Source: Hyparrhenia diplandra (Eukaryota > Streptophyta > Magnoliopsida > Poales > Poaceae). From it: 64,000 bases of DNA. Positions 22,212-35,018 of this stretch are shown one piece after another; the first letter of the stretch is position 1, and every line of letters starts with the position of its first letter. Under the pieces are notes generated by a model. The model saw only the letters and a list, made by a program, of their open reading frames with translations, was not told where the DNA came from and did no database searches. Position numbers and translations under genes: made by a program. The stretch covers positions 372,001 through 436,000 of the forward strand of contig JADLZK010007840.1 in NCBI GenBank assembly GCA_015847255.1. The letters run 5' to 3'.

Positions 22212-23492
22212 ATTGTGTTCATGTCTCTCTGAATTATAGCACAGAAGTAAATACATGTCCCACATAGTTGTGTAACACTAGCATAGTAGGAAGTACAAGT
22301 CCCATCACAAGAATTTCTTCTTGTTCGGAAAATGAGCACTCTAAATTCTATATCTGAGACAAGACTGCAGTTTTTTTTTTTTGAATTGGAAGAAAGCAAG
22401 CTATGCAAAAAAGCAGGGCACAGGGCAGTGTGCCTGTGAATGGTTGTATGTGGGGTGGGGAGTGGGGGAAGGGGGCTATATATATAACCTTTCACAATAT
22501 TTGTCCTTATGTTCTTCAGTCTGAGTTTCTGTTTTTAATACAATCTACTACCAGCCTGATTGGTTTTGATGAAACCAAACAAAAAAGTGCATACAAAGTA
22601 ATTCAATGCTTATATCCAAGTACTACTTTCCTTAATTTACTAAAAAAATAGTACTTTTCTCATATCAAATTTCCACATGATCTATCTTCTATTATATAAA
22701 AGCCAATGCTCGGGACAAACTGGTTGTCGCATGATCTGTCTTCTATTATAAAAGCAACGCTTGCCTAGCACCGCACTAGTGTCCATTCTTGTAGTCTTCC
22801 CTTCCATTGTTTGGGCAATCTATAAACCACTATATTCTATTAGGTATTGTTGAAATGGGATGCATGGGGAAACAAAACAGCACGTCCCAAACTCTCCCTG
22901 GAACTACTAATGATATATCCACTCCTCTACCCACAGTCTGTTGCCAATTTTCCAGTCATCACACCAATTGCATTGTGGTTTGATGTGTGTGCATCGTCTT
23001 CATTCTCAGGAGGTTCTTGTTTAATGGTAGTGTCTGATAGCTTGCTTGGATTTCTCTTGGTGAACTGTTTCCAGCTGGAATTTAATTTATGATGCAGGAG
23101 GCACTTGATCCTTGCTTGGATTTCTCTTGGTGAACTGTTTTCAGCTATTCTCAATAGACACGTTCTTGCCGGCATGGATTCTTTTGGCCTGCATGGGTGA
23201 AGCCTTTTATCAAATTTCTTCTCCACAGTTGATTTTAGAGCAGTTTAGTTTTTTTAGTAAATAAACTGAAATGTCGAGATAAATGGTTTATAACCACTGT
23301 TCGCCAATACAATCATTGTTCATGGTTCGGTGGAAGAAATTAAAGCCAAAGAAGTTTCGATTGTCTGCTGATAACCATGTATATATGTTGGGATAGAAAA
23401 GTGGCAGCAAGACCAGTATTTTTAATAGACATCGGTTGCTGTTTTGAGACTATGGTGTGTTGGCACACAACACCAATCATGCTATTGCTAAA
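22212..23492. other. No gene recognised
   Basis: AT-rich sequence. Holds two copies of TCTTCTATTATA near 22682 and 22738 and a direct repeat of CTTGCTTGGATTTCTCTTGG (23041 and 23114). The TCTTCTATTATATAAAAG phrase resembles some Helitron 5' ends, but no partner end was found. Confidence 0.45.
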
Positions 23493-25748
23493 CGTCAGAC
23501 TTGTATGCTTCTCCTTTTACCAACTAATCCATGAACCCTGGCTATGATGGATTAATTAACCAATTAAGAAAGTTTCAATTAATAATAAGTTCTGTTAAGA
23601 TGCACGCATAATTTTGTGGAGGACCACCGAAGCAAAACTCTAAAGATTATTATAATCACAAATGGATCTACTAATCACAAATACCATTATGAAAAATAGA
23701 CTAAATTATTCACTGCCTATACCCACAGCTGAGTGATCTAACTGTGCCCACAAACTAGAAACTAGAAATCTCAATGTAACAGTGCAGGTTGTTTTTTTAG
23801 AAAGAACCACAAAATATTTGCAGAACTTTATATTAGAAGAAGAAAAAAAAAAAAAAAAAGGCAAGAGCATGCCGCCCAGTGTTTTTTGAATTGGAACTGG
23901 ACCCAATAATCACACAACTGAGGATAGTGCAGCTTATATAATGACCATTGCGGCAACGTATACTCTAGGTAGCTTATAGGTGTATGTATATAGGTGCTCT
24001 CAATGTGACTACCTGGTGGATGGGTAAATAATCAATGAAAGCATAAAATCTCATTTTACTTATTATTACACCTATATAAAGCTACCCACCCCTTGAAAAA
24101 GGTGACATCTAAAATCACATGCTGGTTCAACAGACACAACAATATAATATCCAAATATAGTATGTCAGTTGGAATTTAGTGTCGACGTGGACACAAATGG
24201 ATTCTAATTCTTGGGGATGGGATGCATCAAGACCTTTAGATACAGCTGTAGAGTGAGACATAGAGTGAGAATACATCCTTATTGATCTATAGGTGCCAAA
24301 AGCTCTATATATAAGCAATAGAGTGTTGTGGAGTTCGGTTTTTGGCTCTTTTAACCCGACCTCTCTATAAAAGGGAGAGGGCTGTTGTACTAAACCAAGA
24401 TGAAAGAGATGCAGCGCAACCACATAGTAACAAGATCGTGGTGCTGGGGCTTTAACCCGTGCCCCAGGCTGCCAGTGTCATGGTTTTAGGGATGGCCATT
24501 AGTATACCCTGAGCGCACAGACTTCGACTGAACCTCAGTATCAAATCTCGGCCTCTGCTGAGGTCTAATCTTCCATGAGCATCACTTTGGTAGATGCCAA
24601 CAATTGCTTCAACATTTGGTATCGCAACATACCAAAGTTATGTTGTTGTTTTGAGGATCATAGGAGGCGAGGAAAGCGATTGAGGCTTGAGGGTGGTCGA
24701 TGGTACAATTTGAGTGGCCAAGCAGCATAGCCATCTTTACTTTGTACTCACTTTCTTCACTGTTTAAGATATTATGTTTTCTTATTAAAGAATAACATGT
24801 CTAGCAGTTTGTTTTAAAAGTAGTACATGTTGATTTGTTTTTAAAATGTAGACATTCATCTGAAGTACCAACAGGTTTTGTTCTGAAAAGTGTGTTGCTC
24901 ACATTCAGAAAAATATTTTAAAAACACACAATTTGTATTTTAAGTGTCAAAATATAAAATATATACATTTATAACTCTTTGCATGCATCTATACGAGATG
25001 TCAATGATATCAGAGCATGTTGAATGCCTGTTTTAAATGGCTTTTTTTATATTATTATAGTTTAATATTTGGTAATTTAGAAACATATGGGGCATGATCT
25101 ATTATACATGTTTAAATATTTTACATAATAGCAATTGTTTGTAATTTAAATATTATTTTGAATTTATTCTTATTAGTGACGATAAGAGTTGTTTTGTAAA
25201 TTTCAGTGGATACTCAGATTAGTATATAATAATATAATAGTCGCAGTATAATTTTGGTATAAATTTGGGCTATATAAATGAGTGTCTATATTCATCATAA
25301 TTTCATGATATTATCTATTTGGTGTAATAAATCTTAAAATCTTCTCTATAATTAAACTTGGTCAAACTCAAAAGCTTGCCTTCAAATAAATGGGGTTGAG
25401 TATTCTTTTCGAACATAAACTAGTATATATATAGGAAGGCACGGTCGGAACATTTGTTTTCATTATCTTGGACTATCAAGCCATTCGTTGTAGTCAAATA
25501 ATAAAATTCAAGAATGGTATATAAATGTCCATAAAGAAGAAAGTGAGAGGGCTGTGATTTTGAGAGAGCTGCTGAAAAGGAGGATATATGCAGCATATAT
25601 ATAACAATTGATATTTTGTGTTCGGATTAGTAGTACAATCTTTTGTACTATTCCTCAGAATTATTGAACTCGAAGCATGTTAGAAACTTAATAGTAGTAG
25701 AACAAATAAATGTTCGTATATATCTATCAATCACTCATCCTTTGCATA

Positions 25749-26045
25749 TATATAAGAAGCTCTACCCTTAGCTCGTGCTGAATACCACAATCCACCATAT
25801 AAACATTTCCTGCTTACCTCTTTTCCTTAGCGCACTGCCACAAAATTAACGACTTTCATGGGATGGTTCGAAGAGTGGTGAGTGAATTCGTCTTCCTAAC
25901 AACCATTGACGAGGTCCAGGTTATTACTTCAGGGATGGGACGCACTGGGATTAGAACACAGTGCCAGAACCATGTCATGTATTTCTGACAGTCATGGTCT
26001 CATATTGATCGCAACTGCTAACCAGCTGCCCAAATTCAGAGTCGA
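25749..26045 (+). promoter_or_regulatory. R-unit 1: TATA box and leader
   Basis: TATATAAG at 25749-25756, then a leader to GGGATGGGACGCACTGGGAT at 25931. The most diverged unit of the D1 series, and the only one with GCTCGTGCTGAATACC in the leader. Paired with 49747. Confidence 0.45.
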
Positions 26046-27154
26046 CCGACCTACATAGCTGTGATCAGGTGGTTCAGCGCTCTTGCTGTTCAGGTGGGCA
26101 TGAAGTTTTTTTTTCACTGGCACATGGGTAGTAGTCTAGATTGTAGATTGACAGCACTTAGTATAGTGTGCAAGCTTTCCTGTTGGGTGTGTGGATTTTA
26201 TCTAGAGGCTTGAAGTACATATATGTATGTTCATGATGATTGTATCCCCTCAATATAATTATATTTATCAGTATTAACAAAAAAAAACCTCTGATCCCTT
26301 AATCTCAAAAAAAAAAAAAAAAAACTCATGATCAAGAACAAATAATACCATATCCCAGCTAAAGACGCTGAAGCAGCTTTCCAACAAAAATAAATGACAC
26401 TGAAGCAGCTTCCACAAGAAAAGTTATGAAGTGGAAGAAGTTGCACACAAGAAGCTCTGGCTGCAGCTTCCGTTCCCCATCCATGAAAAATCTCAATGAT
26501 GCTTGGCGAAGTTGTAAACGAACCCTCTTCATCGGACTGGACACCACGTTCATGGTAGTACATATGGCAGTGGCACTTTCTTCTCCATCCTTGGCCTCGG
26601 GTCGGGCCAGGCGGCAGGCGGCTCGGAAGCTCACCTCAACTGGGCATCCCAGCACGCTTCAACGAATTCACGCTGCCATGGGCGCTGCTGTCCGCCGTTT
26701 ACAACAAATGGGGCCAGAACAAGCACTAGACAGGATTCAGAGGTATCATCCCACTGGCTAACAATTCCTAGTGAATTAAACCAAAACCAAACGGTTAAGA
26801 AGAAGTATGTGCCTTGACTTTTGTACTATTCCTCAGAATTATTGAACTCAAAGCATGTTAGAAACTTAATAGTAGTAGAACAAATAAATGTTCGTGATAT
26901 CATTTGAAGTTGTGCATGTACGGAGTCTCGGATGGCAAGCATGGCGTGCACGACATAAATAAAATAATCAAGAACTGATCCAAGCCTGAAGCAGCTTTCC
27001 TACAAAACAAGTTTTGGCAGCTAGCATTTTCTACACGTCAAGTTATGAAGTGGAAGAAGGTGCACACGAGAATCTCTGGCTGCAGCTTCGTTTCCCCCAT
27101 CCAAGAAAAATCTCAATAATGATTCCTCAAGACAGTTTATCATAAGTTTTGGAC
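26046..27154. other. D1-specific block
   Basis: Absent from D2. Includes the dispersed repeat shared with 4160-4470 (26460-26810), a poly(A) run at 26305, and a direct repeat: GTACTATTCCTCAGAATTAT at 25646 recurs at 26823. No gene supported, though both strands have frames of about 100 codons. Confidence 0.5.
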
Positions 27155-27458
27155 ACATTTATAGCAACTTCGAAGCAATATAATTCTATTACTGAAACTG
27201 AAGGATAATATACAGACAAATGCATTAACATGATGATCTTTTGTGCAAAATTTAATGAAGACATTGAGAGAGTATCTGCTTAATGAAAAACGCGCATCGG
27301 CGTGATCTCGAAAAAAAAAAACACGGAGAGAGCAGAGCAGCAGTAGCAATCTAATATTTTTCTACTCTTCTGTGGAAACATAACTGCAAAGGACGTACTG
27401 TTAGAAACTTAATTGCAGAACGTTGCTACCTACCTATCAGCTATCACCCACACCAACA

Positions 27459-27860
27459 TATAAATAAATCTCCACTCTTGACACGCTTCAACTCCAGAAG
27501 CATTAGCTCCTTTTGGCCTTTCCTTAGCATACCCACACAAATGACACAATCAAAACTCGTCTACTAAAACCATTGATGATTTCTGGTCATATATTGGGAT
27601 CGGAGGTGCTGGGATAGAGAGTAGTATTTCCAACACACATGATCTTGTTGATCGCAAACCAACTACCCAACGTCACGAAGAAGGTAGGCCAGCAATCTGC
27701 GGTGACTTTAGTGGAATGCCGCGATTTGGTGTTGTGGTGTAGTGATTGTTCGTTGTCTTGCCATAGGAACAAGACTGCAAAATTCAGAGTCGGACGTACA
27801 TTGCTCTGATCAGGTGGTTCAGGGCTCTTGCTGTTCAGCGGTACAATGCGAAGACGCATG
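27459..27860 (+). promoter_or_regulatory. R-unit 2: TATA box and leader
   Basis: TATAAATA at 27459-27466. ATGACACAATC at 27541 gives only eight codons. The conserved frame reads NQLPNVTKKVGQQS near 27660. Confidence 0.5.
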
Positions 27861-28477
27861 CGTGAGCCTCCCGCTGCCTAATGGTGTCCAAGCAGATGAC
27901 AGAAACAGAAGACTTGCCCTCCCCGATCTGACTCTTCCGTGCCCAGAAGCAAAAGAGCCCGTATGCATGTCCACACTGCCATCCTAGAGTGGTCCAAGTG
28001 ATGTTTCAGCATCCTCAACAATTACGACAACTATACAATTGTATTTAACTTGATCGAGTAGCAAATCAAGGGTTTCTCGGAATTACAAGGAGTAAAATTT
28101 TAAATCGGAGAGCAAGGTGCTCCTCGCCGACGAACTCGGACGCACCCGGCCTCCTATCCTATTCCCTTCAACTTCTTCACCAAACTTGTTCCCCTTTTCC
28201 TTTTAACACGACAACGCCGGAAGGCGCCTCCACCGAGCCGTCACGCCCATTTCGGCCCGCGTATTTGTTGCTGGGCTTTGCGCTGCCTCTTGGGCTTGGA
28301 CGGAGTTGGCCCATTCTCTTCTTGTGACTTCTCCTTACTCCGATCAACGTCACCATCTCTTGGGTCCCCGACATGATGTACATGTGAGAACCAAAACTTC
28401 GAACAGAACTCTTGAACTCGGCCGTGAGCCATCCTTCAAGAGTTCTATAGCTACTATCGATCCCCAATTCTGTTCTT

Positions 28478-28599
28478 TTTTTTTTTTTTTTTGGAGACCA
28501 CGCCGTTGCGTGTTTTTCATTAAGCAGAATAAAGTTCAAACAACAAGAAGCAACGGTAACCAACCGATTACGAGGCGAGACCTAAATCTACTGGATACA
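28478..28599 (-). mobile_element. LINE-type 3' fragment (122 bp) with 18-bp target duplication
   Basis: Flanked by ATCCCCAATTCTGTTCTT at 28460-28477 and 28600-28617. The matching D2 site (about 51924-51941) has this sequence once. The insert starts with a T-run, so on the minus strand it ends in poly(A) after ACGGCGTGGTCTCC. A 5'-truncated poly(A) insert with a long target duplication is the signature of LINE-driven retroposition. Confidence 0.9.
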
Positions 28600-29406
28600 A
28601 TCCCCAATTCTGTTCTTGCTGCCTACTCTCTCGATTATGTGCTTCGCCAATCCTTCCAATCCACTACTGGTTCTTACAGTGCGTAAAACAATTTAACGAT
28701 GGTGTCACCATGGTCCTGCTCCAACTTAAATATAATTATCTTATACTTGATGTTTTGCTAGTACAATCTATTTTGTGAGCAGACATCTCTTTTCAACGCA
28801 TTTTAATTTGGAATCTAAATTACTTCCTCACGAAATCAGAATGCACTGATAACAGCTTTCATGTACGTGCCACCCAACCAAAATGCACTTCTGGTGTCTC
28901 CTTGATTTTTTTTTCTTATACTGTACAAGAGGTTAAAGGATCCATGTTAAACTGAGAGACTGCTTCATTGCAGGCCGCATGCCAAGCCGCATGGGCAAGC
29001 ATCCATGTTAAAAATGCTACGTTCAGTGTCATTTTTACTGGTTTTAGATTTTCTCACCGGCCGTAGCATTTCTTATTTATAATATTAATGGACTATCAAG
29101 CTTTATATGGCAGCATGTTATTTAAAAAAGAAGTAAAATGTCAGAATAACATGACAGTGTAAGAATTGAGAAGGAAACACGAGTACATTTCTATCAACTC
29201 CAAAGCAATGTAATTCTATCACTGAGAGTATATATATGGATGAGAATGACATAATGGTCGTCTGTGCAGAACGTACCGACAACATGAAGCACTGGCATGT
29301 CAAGCTTTGTTTACTATTATGCTTTATTTTCCTGAAAACATAAGTGCGGAGCACTGTCAGAAACTTAATTGTAAACAAATGCTCGCAGCTGCCGACCTAT
29401 CAGGTA

Positions 29407-29643
29407 CTCCCTCCGTCCCATGCTGATCGGCGTTTTTGACTTTTGAACTTCATGTTTGACCATCCGTCTTATTCAAAATATTTATGCAAATCAGAAAATA
29501 AATTAATCAATATTCAAGTATCTTTATTGATAAAATAAGTCGTAACAAAATAAATTATATTTATACAAAAATTTGAATAAGGCGAATCATCGAATAAGAT
29601 GGCACGGAATCCAGGGTGACAAAGTCAGTGGGGACGGAGGGAG
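29407..29643. mobile_element. Stowaway-type MITE (237 bp), D1 only
   Basis: Ends CTCCCTCCGTCCC...GGGGACGGAGGGAG, flanked by TA (29405-29406 and 29644-29645). D2 has the intact site CAGGTATCGACC at 52445, so the insertion postdates the duplication. Confidence 0.95.
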
Positions 29644-29673
29644 TATCGACCAACAGCTATCACACATTCAACA

Positions 29674-30010
29674 TATAAAGAAAGCTCTCCACCCCTGGCA
29701 CGCTTCCACTCCATAAACATTGCTCCTTTTCACCTTTCCTTTCCACACGATGACACAGTCTCATCTACCCAATAATCATTGATTATTTACAGGAATATAT
29801 TGGGATGGGACGCACTAGTTTAGAAAACACAAGAGCCTTAGAAAGGATATGTGTAATTGTAATAAAAATGATCTCGTTGACCACAAACGAGCTGCCCATC
29901 TTCTCGAAGCTGATAGGCCAACAATCCGAGGAGAATGCAGTGCGTTGTGACATACTTGTCGTCTTGCCATATATGTCCGGAAACAGAAGGCTAGGCAAGG
30001 TACTGTTACT
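29674..30010 (+). promoter_or_regulatory. R-unit 3: TATA box and leader
   Basis: TATAAAG at 29674-29680. MGRTSLENTRALER from 29809 opens a 74-codon frame including NELPIFSKLIGQQ. The counterpart in D2 keeps the same frame from a later ATG. Confidence 0.5.
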
Positions 30011-30039
30011 GGTCCGGCAACAGCACTGAAGGAGGGAAC

Positions 30040-30280
30040 TGGTTAAACCGTGGCGCTTAGTTGGTCTTGACTGGTAGTGGGCTTTTAGCCGTGTAATGTG
30101 CCTGAGGCTATTCAGTTAGCTGAATCGGTGAGCTGATGTTGCTATTTAAGCACAAACTGAAACCTTCTCGACTAATAAACTGCTACCGCCTTTGTTCTTG
30201 CTGCTATCCCAATTCTCTGCTCTTCCCAGTCCAAACCTCTGATTCCTTCCAGTAATCGTCTCCCCGTTTTGGGCCAATCT
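30040..30280 (+). repeat. Possible LTR fragment in D1
   Basis: Holds TATTTAAGCAC (TATATAAGCAC in the D2 copy near 52950) followed within 40 bp by TAATAAACTGC, the close TATA and polyadenylation spacing typical of an LTR. R-unit 4 lacks this block after the shared AAACCGTGG[CT]GCTTA. Ends not defined. Confidence 0.35.
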
Positions 30281-31670
30281 ATAAAATCAGGTAGGGAACG
30301 CCTCCCCCGTTGAGCTTAAAAAGGTTATCATCACACTTTCCTCAAAGAAGCTGACACCATATTGCCGCCTTCAGCACCCTCCTGCTTCTGAACCAACTCG
30401 AGACGGCAGGAGAGACTGTGTTGTAAAATCAGTTAACACTGGTGGCATCGTTCCTCAGCAGGTCAATGTCATGGTGGACCAGAGGAGCCATGCACCAACG
30501 ACCTGGGCGTGCAAGGTGAACTTTGTCCAGGGCAGTCAAGAAGGAAGGCATCCCGCATCCATGTACATTGGGGATCGAGGCTTGAGGGTAGTCGATGGTA
30601 AAGTTTGAGGGTGGGATCTTGGTGTGTCTAACAGCATAGCGCCCAGAAGCAAAAGAGCCCACAGTCCCAATGTGTTAATACTTGTGGGCTTCGATGGAGA
30701 GGAGAGAAAGCACATGTGAGAACCTAAATTACTTCCTCACGAAATCAGAATGCGATGATAGCATCTTTCATGTGCCACCAAAAATGCACTTCTGGTGACT
30801 CCTTAAAAATTTCTTACTGTTCAAGAGGATGAAGCATCCATGCTAAACTGAGAGTCTGCTTCGTTGCAGGCCACATCTTGCCAAGCCGCAGGTGCATGCA
30901 ATGGCGTCGCACTTGATGTGATGAAAATTGGTGCCCCATCCGTCATGAGAAAACAGGAATATACGTACGGACTATTGTTTTTTGTGGCGTGCCAAACTGT
31001 AGCCAAACAGCGGTTCCTTTTCTCTGTGGTTGCCATTGCGGTGGCAAGGAATAGGTGGCAGCCAACCAAACAGCTCCTGGATGCCAATAGGCTCCCCAAG
31101 GCGTACTTCCTAGTGCTTTGACACTTGGGAATTTGGAGACCATAGATTAGAAATCTCTGGTACTTCTTCATGAATCTTGAACGAACTGTCTGAAATCTTG
31201 TACTCTAGTATATTTTACAAAACTTCATCATTTCGCAGATCGCTTATCGTGATTGTGAATGAACTGTCCAAAATCTGGAAGTTGATCAGCCACTGATTTG
31301 GGGCTACATCAGGTGAGAACTAAAAATGCTACAACCAGTGTAATTTCTATAATGGTGTACATGTGATGTTTACTGGTTTTAGACTTTCTGACCGGTTGAA
31401 GCATTTTCTTACTTATAATATTGGACTACCAACCTTTATATGGGCATGTTCTTAAAAAAATAAGTAAAATGTCACAATATCATGACAGTGTAAAAATTGA
31501 GAAGGAGACACGAGTACATTTATATCACTTAAAGGATACATATGCACGACAATGGGATAATGGTCTTCTGTGCAGAATGTGTTCATGAAGCACTGTCAGA
31601 AACTTAATTCTAGAATAAATTCTCGCAGCTGCCCACCTATCAGGTATCAGCAGCTATCACATATCCAACA

Positions 31671-31860
31671 TATAAATAAAGCTCCACCCAGCTTCTGCTC
31701 CATATACATTCCTCCTTTTCACCTTTCCTTTCCACACGATAACACAATCTCATCTATCTAACAATAACTGATTATTTCTAGTTATGTTGGGATGGGATGC
31801 ACTGGGATAGAAAACATGAGCTTCAGAAAGAAGATATGTAATTGTTACAAAAATGAACGA
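31671..31860 (+). promoter_or_regulatory. R-unit 4: TATA box and leader
   Basis: TATAAATA at 31671-31678. The downstream part is shortened: AACGAGCTGAGAACG replaces the longer conserved frame. Confidence 0.5.
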
Positions 31861-32677
31861 GCTGAGAACGCTAGACATGGTACTGTTACTGGTCTGGAAG
31901 GTGGGATCTGGTGAAACCGTGGTGCTTAACTTTGCTCTTGAGTCGTGGACAAGAAACATGATGGGCAATCGACATGTCCAACACCGAGGTTGGAGACATG
32001 GGCAAGAAAGATGATCATTTGGATGGTGGTCAGAGGATGAATGAGGGAAACGTACTTGTTGCAATGTGATCTTAGATGTGCATATCAATTATTAGATTGC
32101 CACAATATGTTTGGTTAACTAAATTATCACTACTATGAATGTGATCTTCAGAGGCTGTCAAAATGAATTTGTAAGGCAGAGGAACTCTAATTATTAGATT
32201 GGAACAGTACTAATACACGCATTGGGATAGAAGCATGCTTTACAACAATAATTATGGAGATTTCCTGTACTTGCTTATAGTTTTCAAATAATAATCTTTC
32301 TTTACCATAAGAATGCACAATCGATATGAATTTCCAGCTCATTAATCTTAGTACATTGCTCACGCAAAATGCTCTAATGAAGTATATACTTTCGATTTAA
32401 CTGTTAGTACCTCCAAACAAAAAGTGATGGTTTGGGCATCCACAACATCTTTGTTTAAGTATCACTTAGTGTTAAGTGTCTAGACTCAAACTTTTGTATA
32501 ATTACATGGTTGAGTCCAGCCCCCACATGTCTGCATCATCTCTTCTATCATGTCTTGGATCTCTACCTCTGTCCCCATTCCTCCCCCCGCCCCCCACCCC
32601 CCCCACCCCGCCTCATGCGCACATTCCTGGGTAGAGGAGGGCACCATGTCTGTGGCGGCACACCACAGAGGATCGAG

Positions 32678-32734
32678 CACTACACCACACCCCCTGATTA
32701 AGGGTTGTGGTGTAGTGGGGGTTGTCGTGTAGTG
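32678..32734. mobile_element. Miniature CACTA foldback (57 bp), D1
   Basis: CACTACACCACACCCC and GGGTTGTGGTGTAGTG face each other around a few bases, with GAG on both sides (32675-32677, 32735-32737). The right end is doubled (GTTGTCGTGTAGTG follows). It has almost no interior and resembles two CACTA termini joined together. Confidence 0.8.
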
Positions 32735-32811
32735 GAGAGTGCAGTGGCGGCCGCATAACGGGGGAGCAGTGTGAGAGGGTTGCTAAAAAGCGGTGCTAGG
32801 TGATTGTAGTA

Positions 32812-33000
32812 GTGTATCAACTTTAACTAGTTGGTTCATGAAATTCATTACGATATTAGAGCAAGAGGTCTCAGGTTTGAATCCACCTAGGTAGCGCAAC
32901 TAAATAAAATATAATTATTGCTCACTCTTATTCCATGTCTAAAGCCTTTTATAGGGAGCCTCTACGTAAGGGGAAAGTGTTTAATAATAGTGAATTTATG
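32812..33000 (+). repeat. SINE-like segment with tRNA promoter-like boxes
   Basis: TAACTAGTTGGTTCATG resembles an A box and CAGGTTTGAATCC, about 45 bp later, a B box. Related but more decayed versions start at 36278 and 38600 (GTGTATCAACTTAAA). Paired with about 56000-56190 in D2. Tail and target duplication not identified. Confidence 0.35.
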
Positions 33001-33343
33001 CCCACCTCTATAATTAGCTTAAAAATTTGGGTTGAATTATTGGTCAGTGCATGAAACTCAATACTCTTGGTTGAAACCCTTGAATTGCACCTACAAATTT
33101 TGAGTAGCATAATAATCCATTTTTCAAGAGAAAATAGATAAACAATCAGCTCAAAGATATAGTGTAGGAGTCCTTATAAGGCCAACAGCCGCGGCATAAA
33201 AGAAATATAAATCTATGAATGGATTTTTTAGTTTTAGGGAAAACATAAATGCTTGTGAAGCAGTGTTTAGAAACTTAATTGTAGAACAAATGTTTTGTAG
33301 CAACCCACATGTATATATAGTCTCAGCAATCATCCATCCAACA

Positions 33344-33690
33344 TATAATAAAGCAGCTCCACCCTTGGCACGCTTCCACTCCATAAACATTTCCTCCTTT
33401 CTACATTTCCGTTTCATTATACCCACACAGTGACGACACAGCCAAAAATTTGTGTATTTATTAATACATCCATAAGTTCTAGTTATATGTTGGGTATGGG
33501 AGGCACTGGGATCAAAAATAGGAGCCTCAACAAGAAGCCATGTATTTCTAACAGATGTGATCTCGCTAATTGTAACCCAGCTGCCCAACATCATAAAGCT
33601 GATCGGGCAGCAATTTCAGGCAAGGCAGCTCCACATGCACACCTGATGATGCCAATGGTACAGGGTGACGCTCGTCGTCTTCCATGAGCC
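33344..33690 (+). promoter_or_regulatory. R-unit 5: TATA-like box and leader
   Basis: TATAATAAAG at 33344-33353. The frame reads through GMGGTGIKNRSLNKK and on to a stop near 33690. Its D2 copy is cut by the Helitron inside the leader at 56731. Confidence 0.5.
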
Positions 33691-33887
33691 TGGCCATCGA
33701 AGCACCACTGCCCGGGCTGCCTGCCGAAAGGTGACTGTGAGCCTGGCACTCCAGCAAAGCCTGCCAGTCCACCTACATCGATCATGGGCTTTTTTGCTTT
33801 TTTTTTTCCCACGGTACCGAACAGAACACACGTGTATGCACATAGTTTTTAAGATCTTCTATCGCATTATAATATAAACGAATACTA

Positions 33888-34043
33888 CTCCTTCCGTTGT
33901 AAATTACATATTTGTTTTAGCTTGTATAGTTTCATAGATTTTGCTATGAATCGCATCATAATGCATATCTAGGTGCATATGTTAAAAAAAAATCTATAAA
34001 TCATGAAATACCAAAAATGACATGTAGTTCCAAACGGAGGGAG
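33888..34043. mobile_element. Stowaway-type MITE (156 bp), shared by D1 and D2
   Basis: CTCCTTCCGTTGTAAATTAC...CAAACGGAGGGAG with TA on both sides. Same position as 60541-60693; also related to 39975-40289. Confidence 0.92.
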
Positions 34044-34639
34044 TAGGAGACAGTAAGATGCTTCCACGTACTTGTCGATTTGGCAGCTAATGGACACTGA
34101 GAATATGAATTGTCCTCGAGACAAAAAAAAGATAATTTCATTTTGAATGTGAATTGTCTTTATGCAACACCACGGTCGAAATGTGAATCAGCCCGAAAAA
34201 AATGGAAGACACAATTTGATCTTGCCTAGAACCCTCGGACCAATTGTTTTTTTTTTTTTTTTTTTTTTTTTTTTGTGAGAGAGACAGAGAAGAACCAATT
34301 GGTTTGTTGACTGCCTTGAAACAGCCCACGGACATGGGGGCGTGCTAGCTGCCACCTTGGTCGAACCGCATGTGTGCGCCAACCAGGCACCGCCCATCTT
34401 CCATTCCTGGGCATTCCAGCAGACGGCCCACTAGCAAGCATTAGCCAAAATAGCTGACATCAGCGTAAATCCCTTAAAGTTTTAAAAGTTATATCTCCTA
34501 AAATAAGTACTCAAACAAAAATCTGATTTCACCATCGTGTTTCTTACAATAAATCCTTCAAAACAAGACCCCATGTATATATTCCAACAAAAAATATTAA
34601 CGAACCTTTATACACCGAGAGCAATAGCTGAATTCTACA

Positions 34640-34862
34640 GAACATCACAAGAAACACTTCAGAACATCACAAGAAATACTCTAGAACATCTTAAGAAACA
34701 CGCTAGAACATTGCACAAATACACTAGAAACCTACTATTTTGAACCATAGAAATAGCCAGATTTTATAGAACATTGCAACAAACGCTCTAGAACTTCACA
34801 AGAAACACGCTAGAACATCACAACAACAAAAACTCTAGAACATCGCAAGAAACACACGAGAA
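34640..34862. repeat. Minisatellite TAGAACATCACAAGAAACAC, D1
   Basis: About nine degenerate units of 20-23 bp built on AGAACATCACAAGAAACAC. Paired with 61280-61505. Noncoding. Confidence 0.85.
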
Positions 34863-35018
34863 AATTGAACTATCCTATTCCCTAAATACTAATACTAGTA
34901 GAGCAGTAGCAAATCGCAGCAAATCAATAGATACAAGGGCAAAGGGAAGCACGGTTCCTGATAACCCAACACTATAGACAACTCCCTAGTGTTTACTCAT
35001 CCAATCCTGTCGGTTTAA

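Noticed and set aside
22684..22760. Helitron 5' end (TCTTCTATTATATAAAAG)
   Set aside because: No matching 3' end in the right orientation and no empty site to define it.
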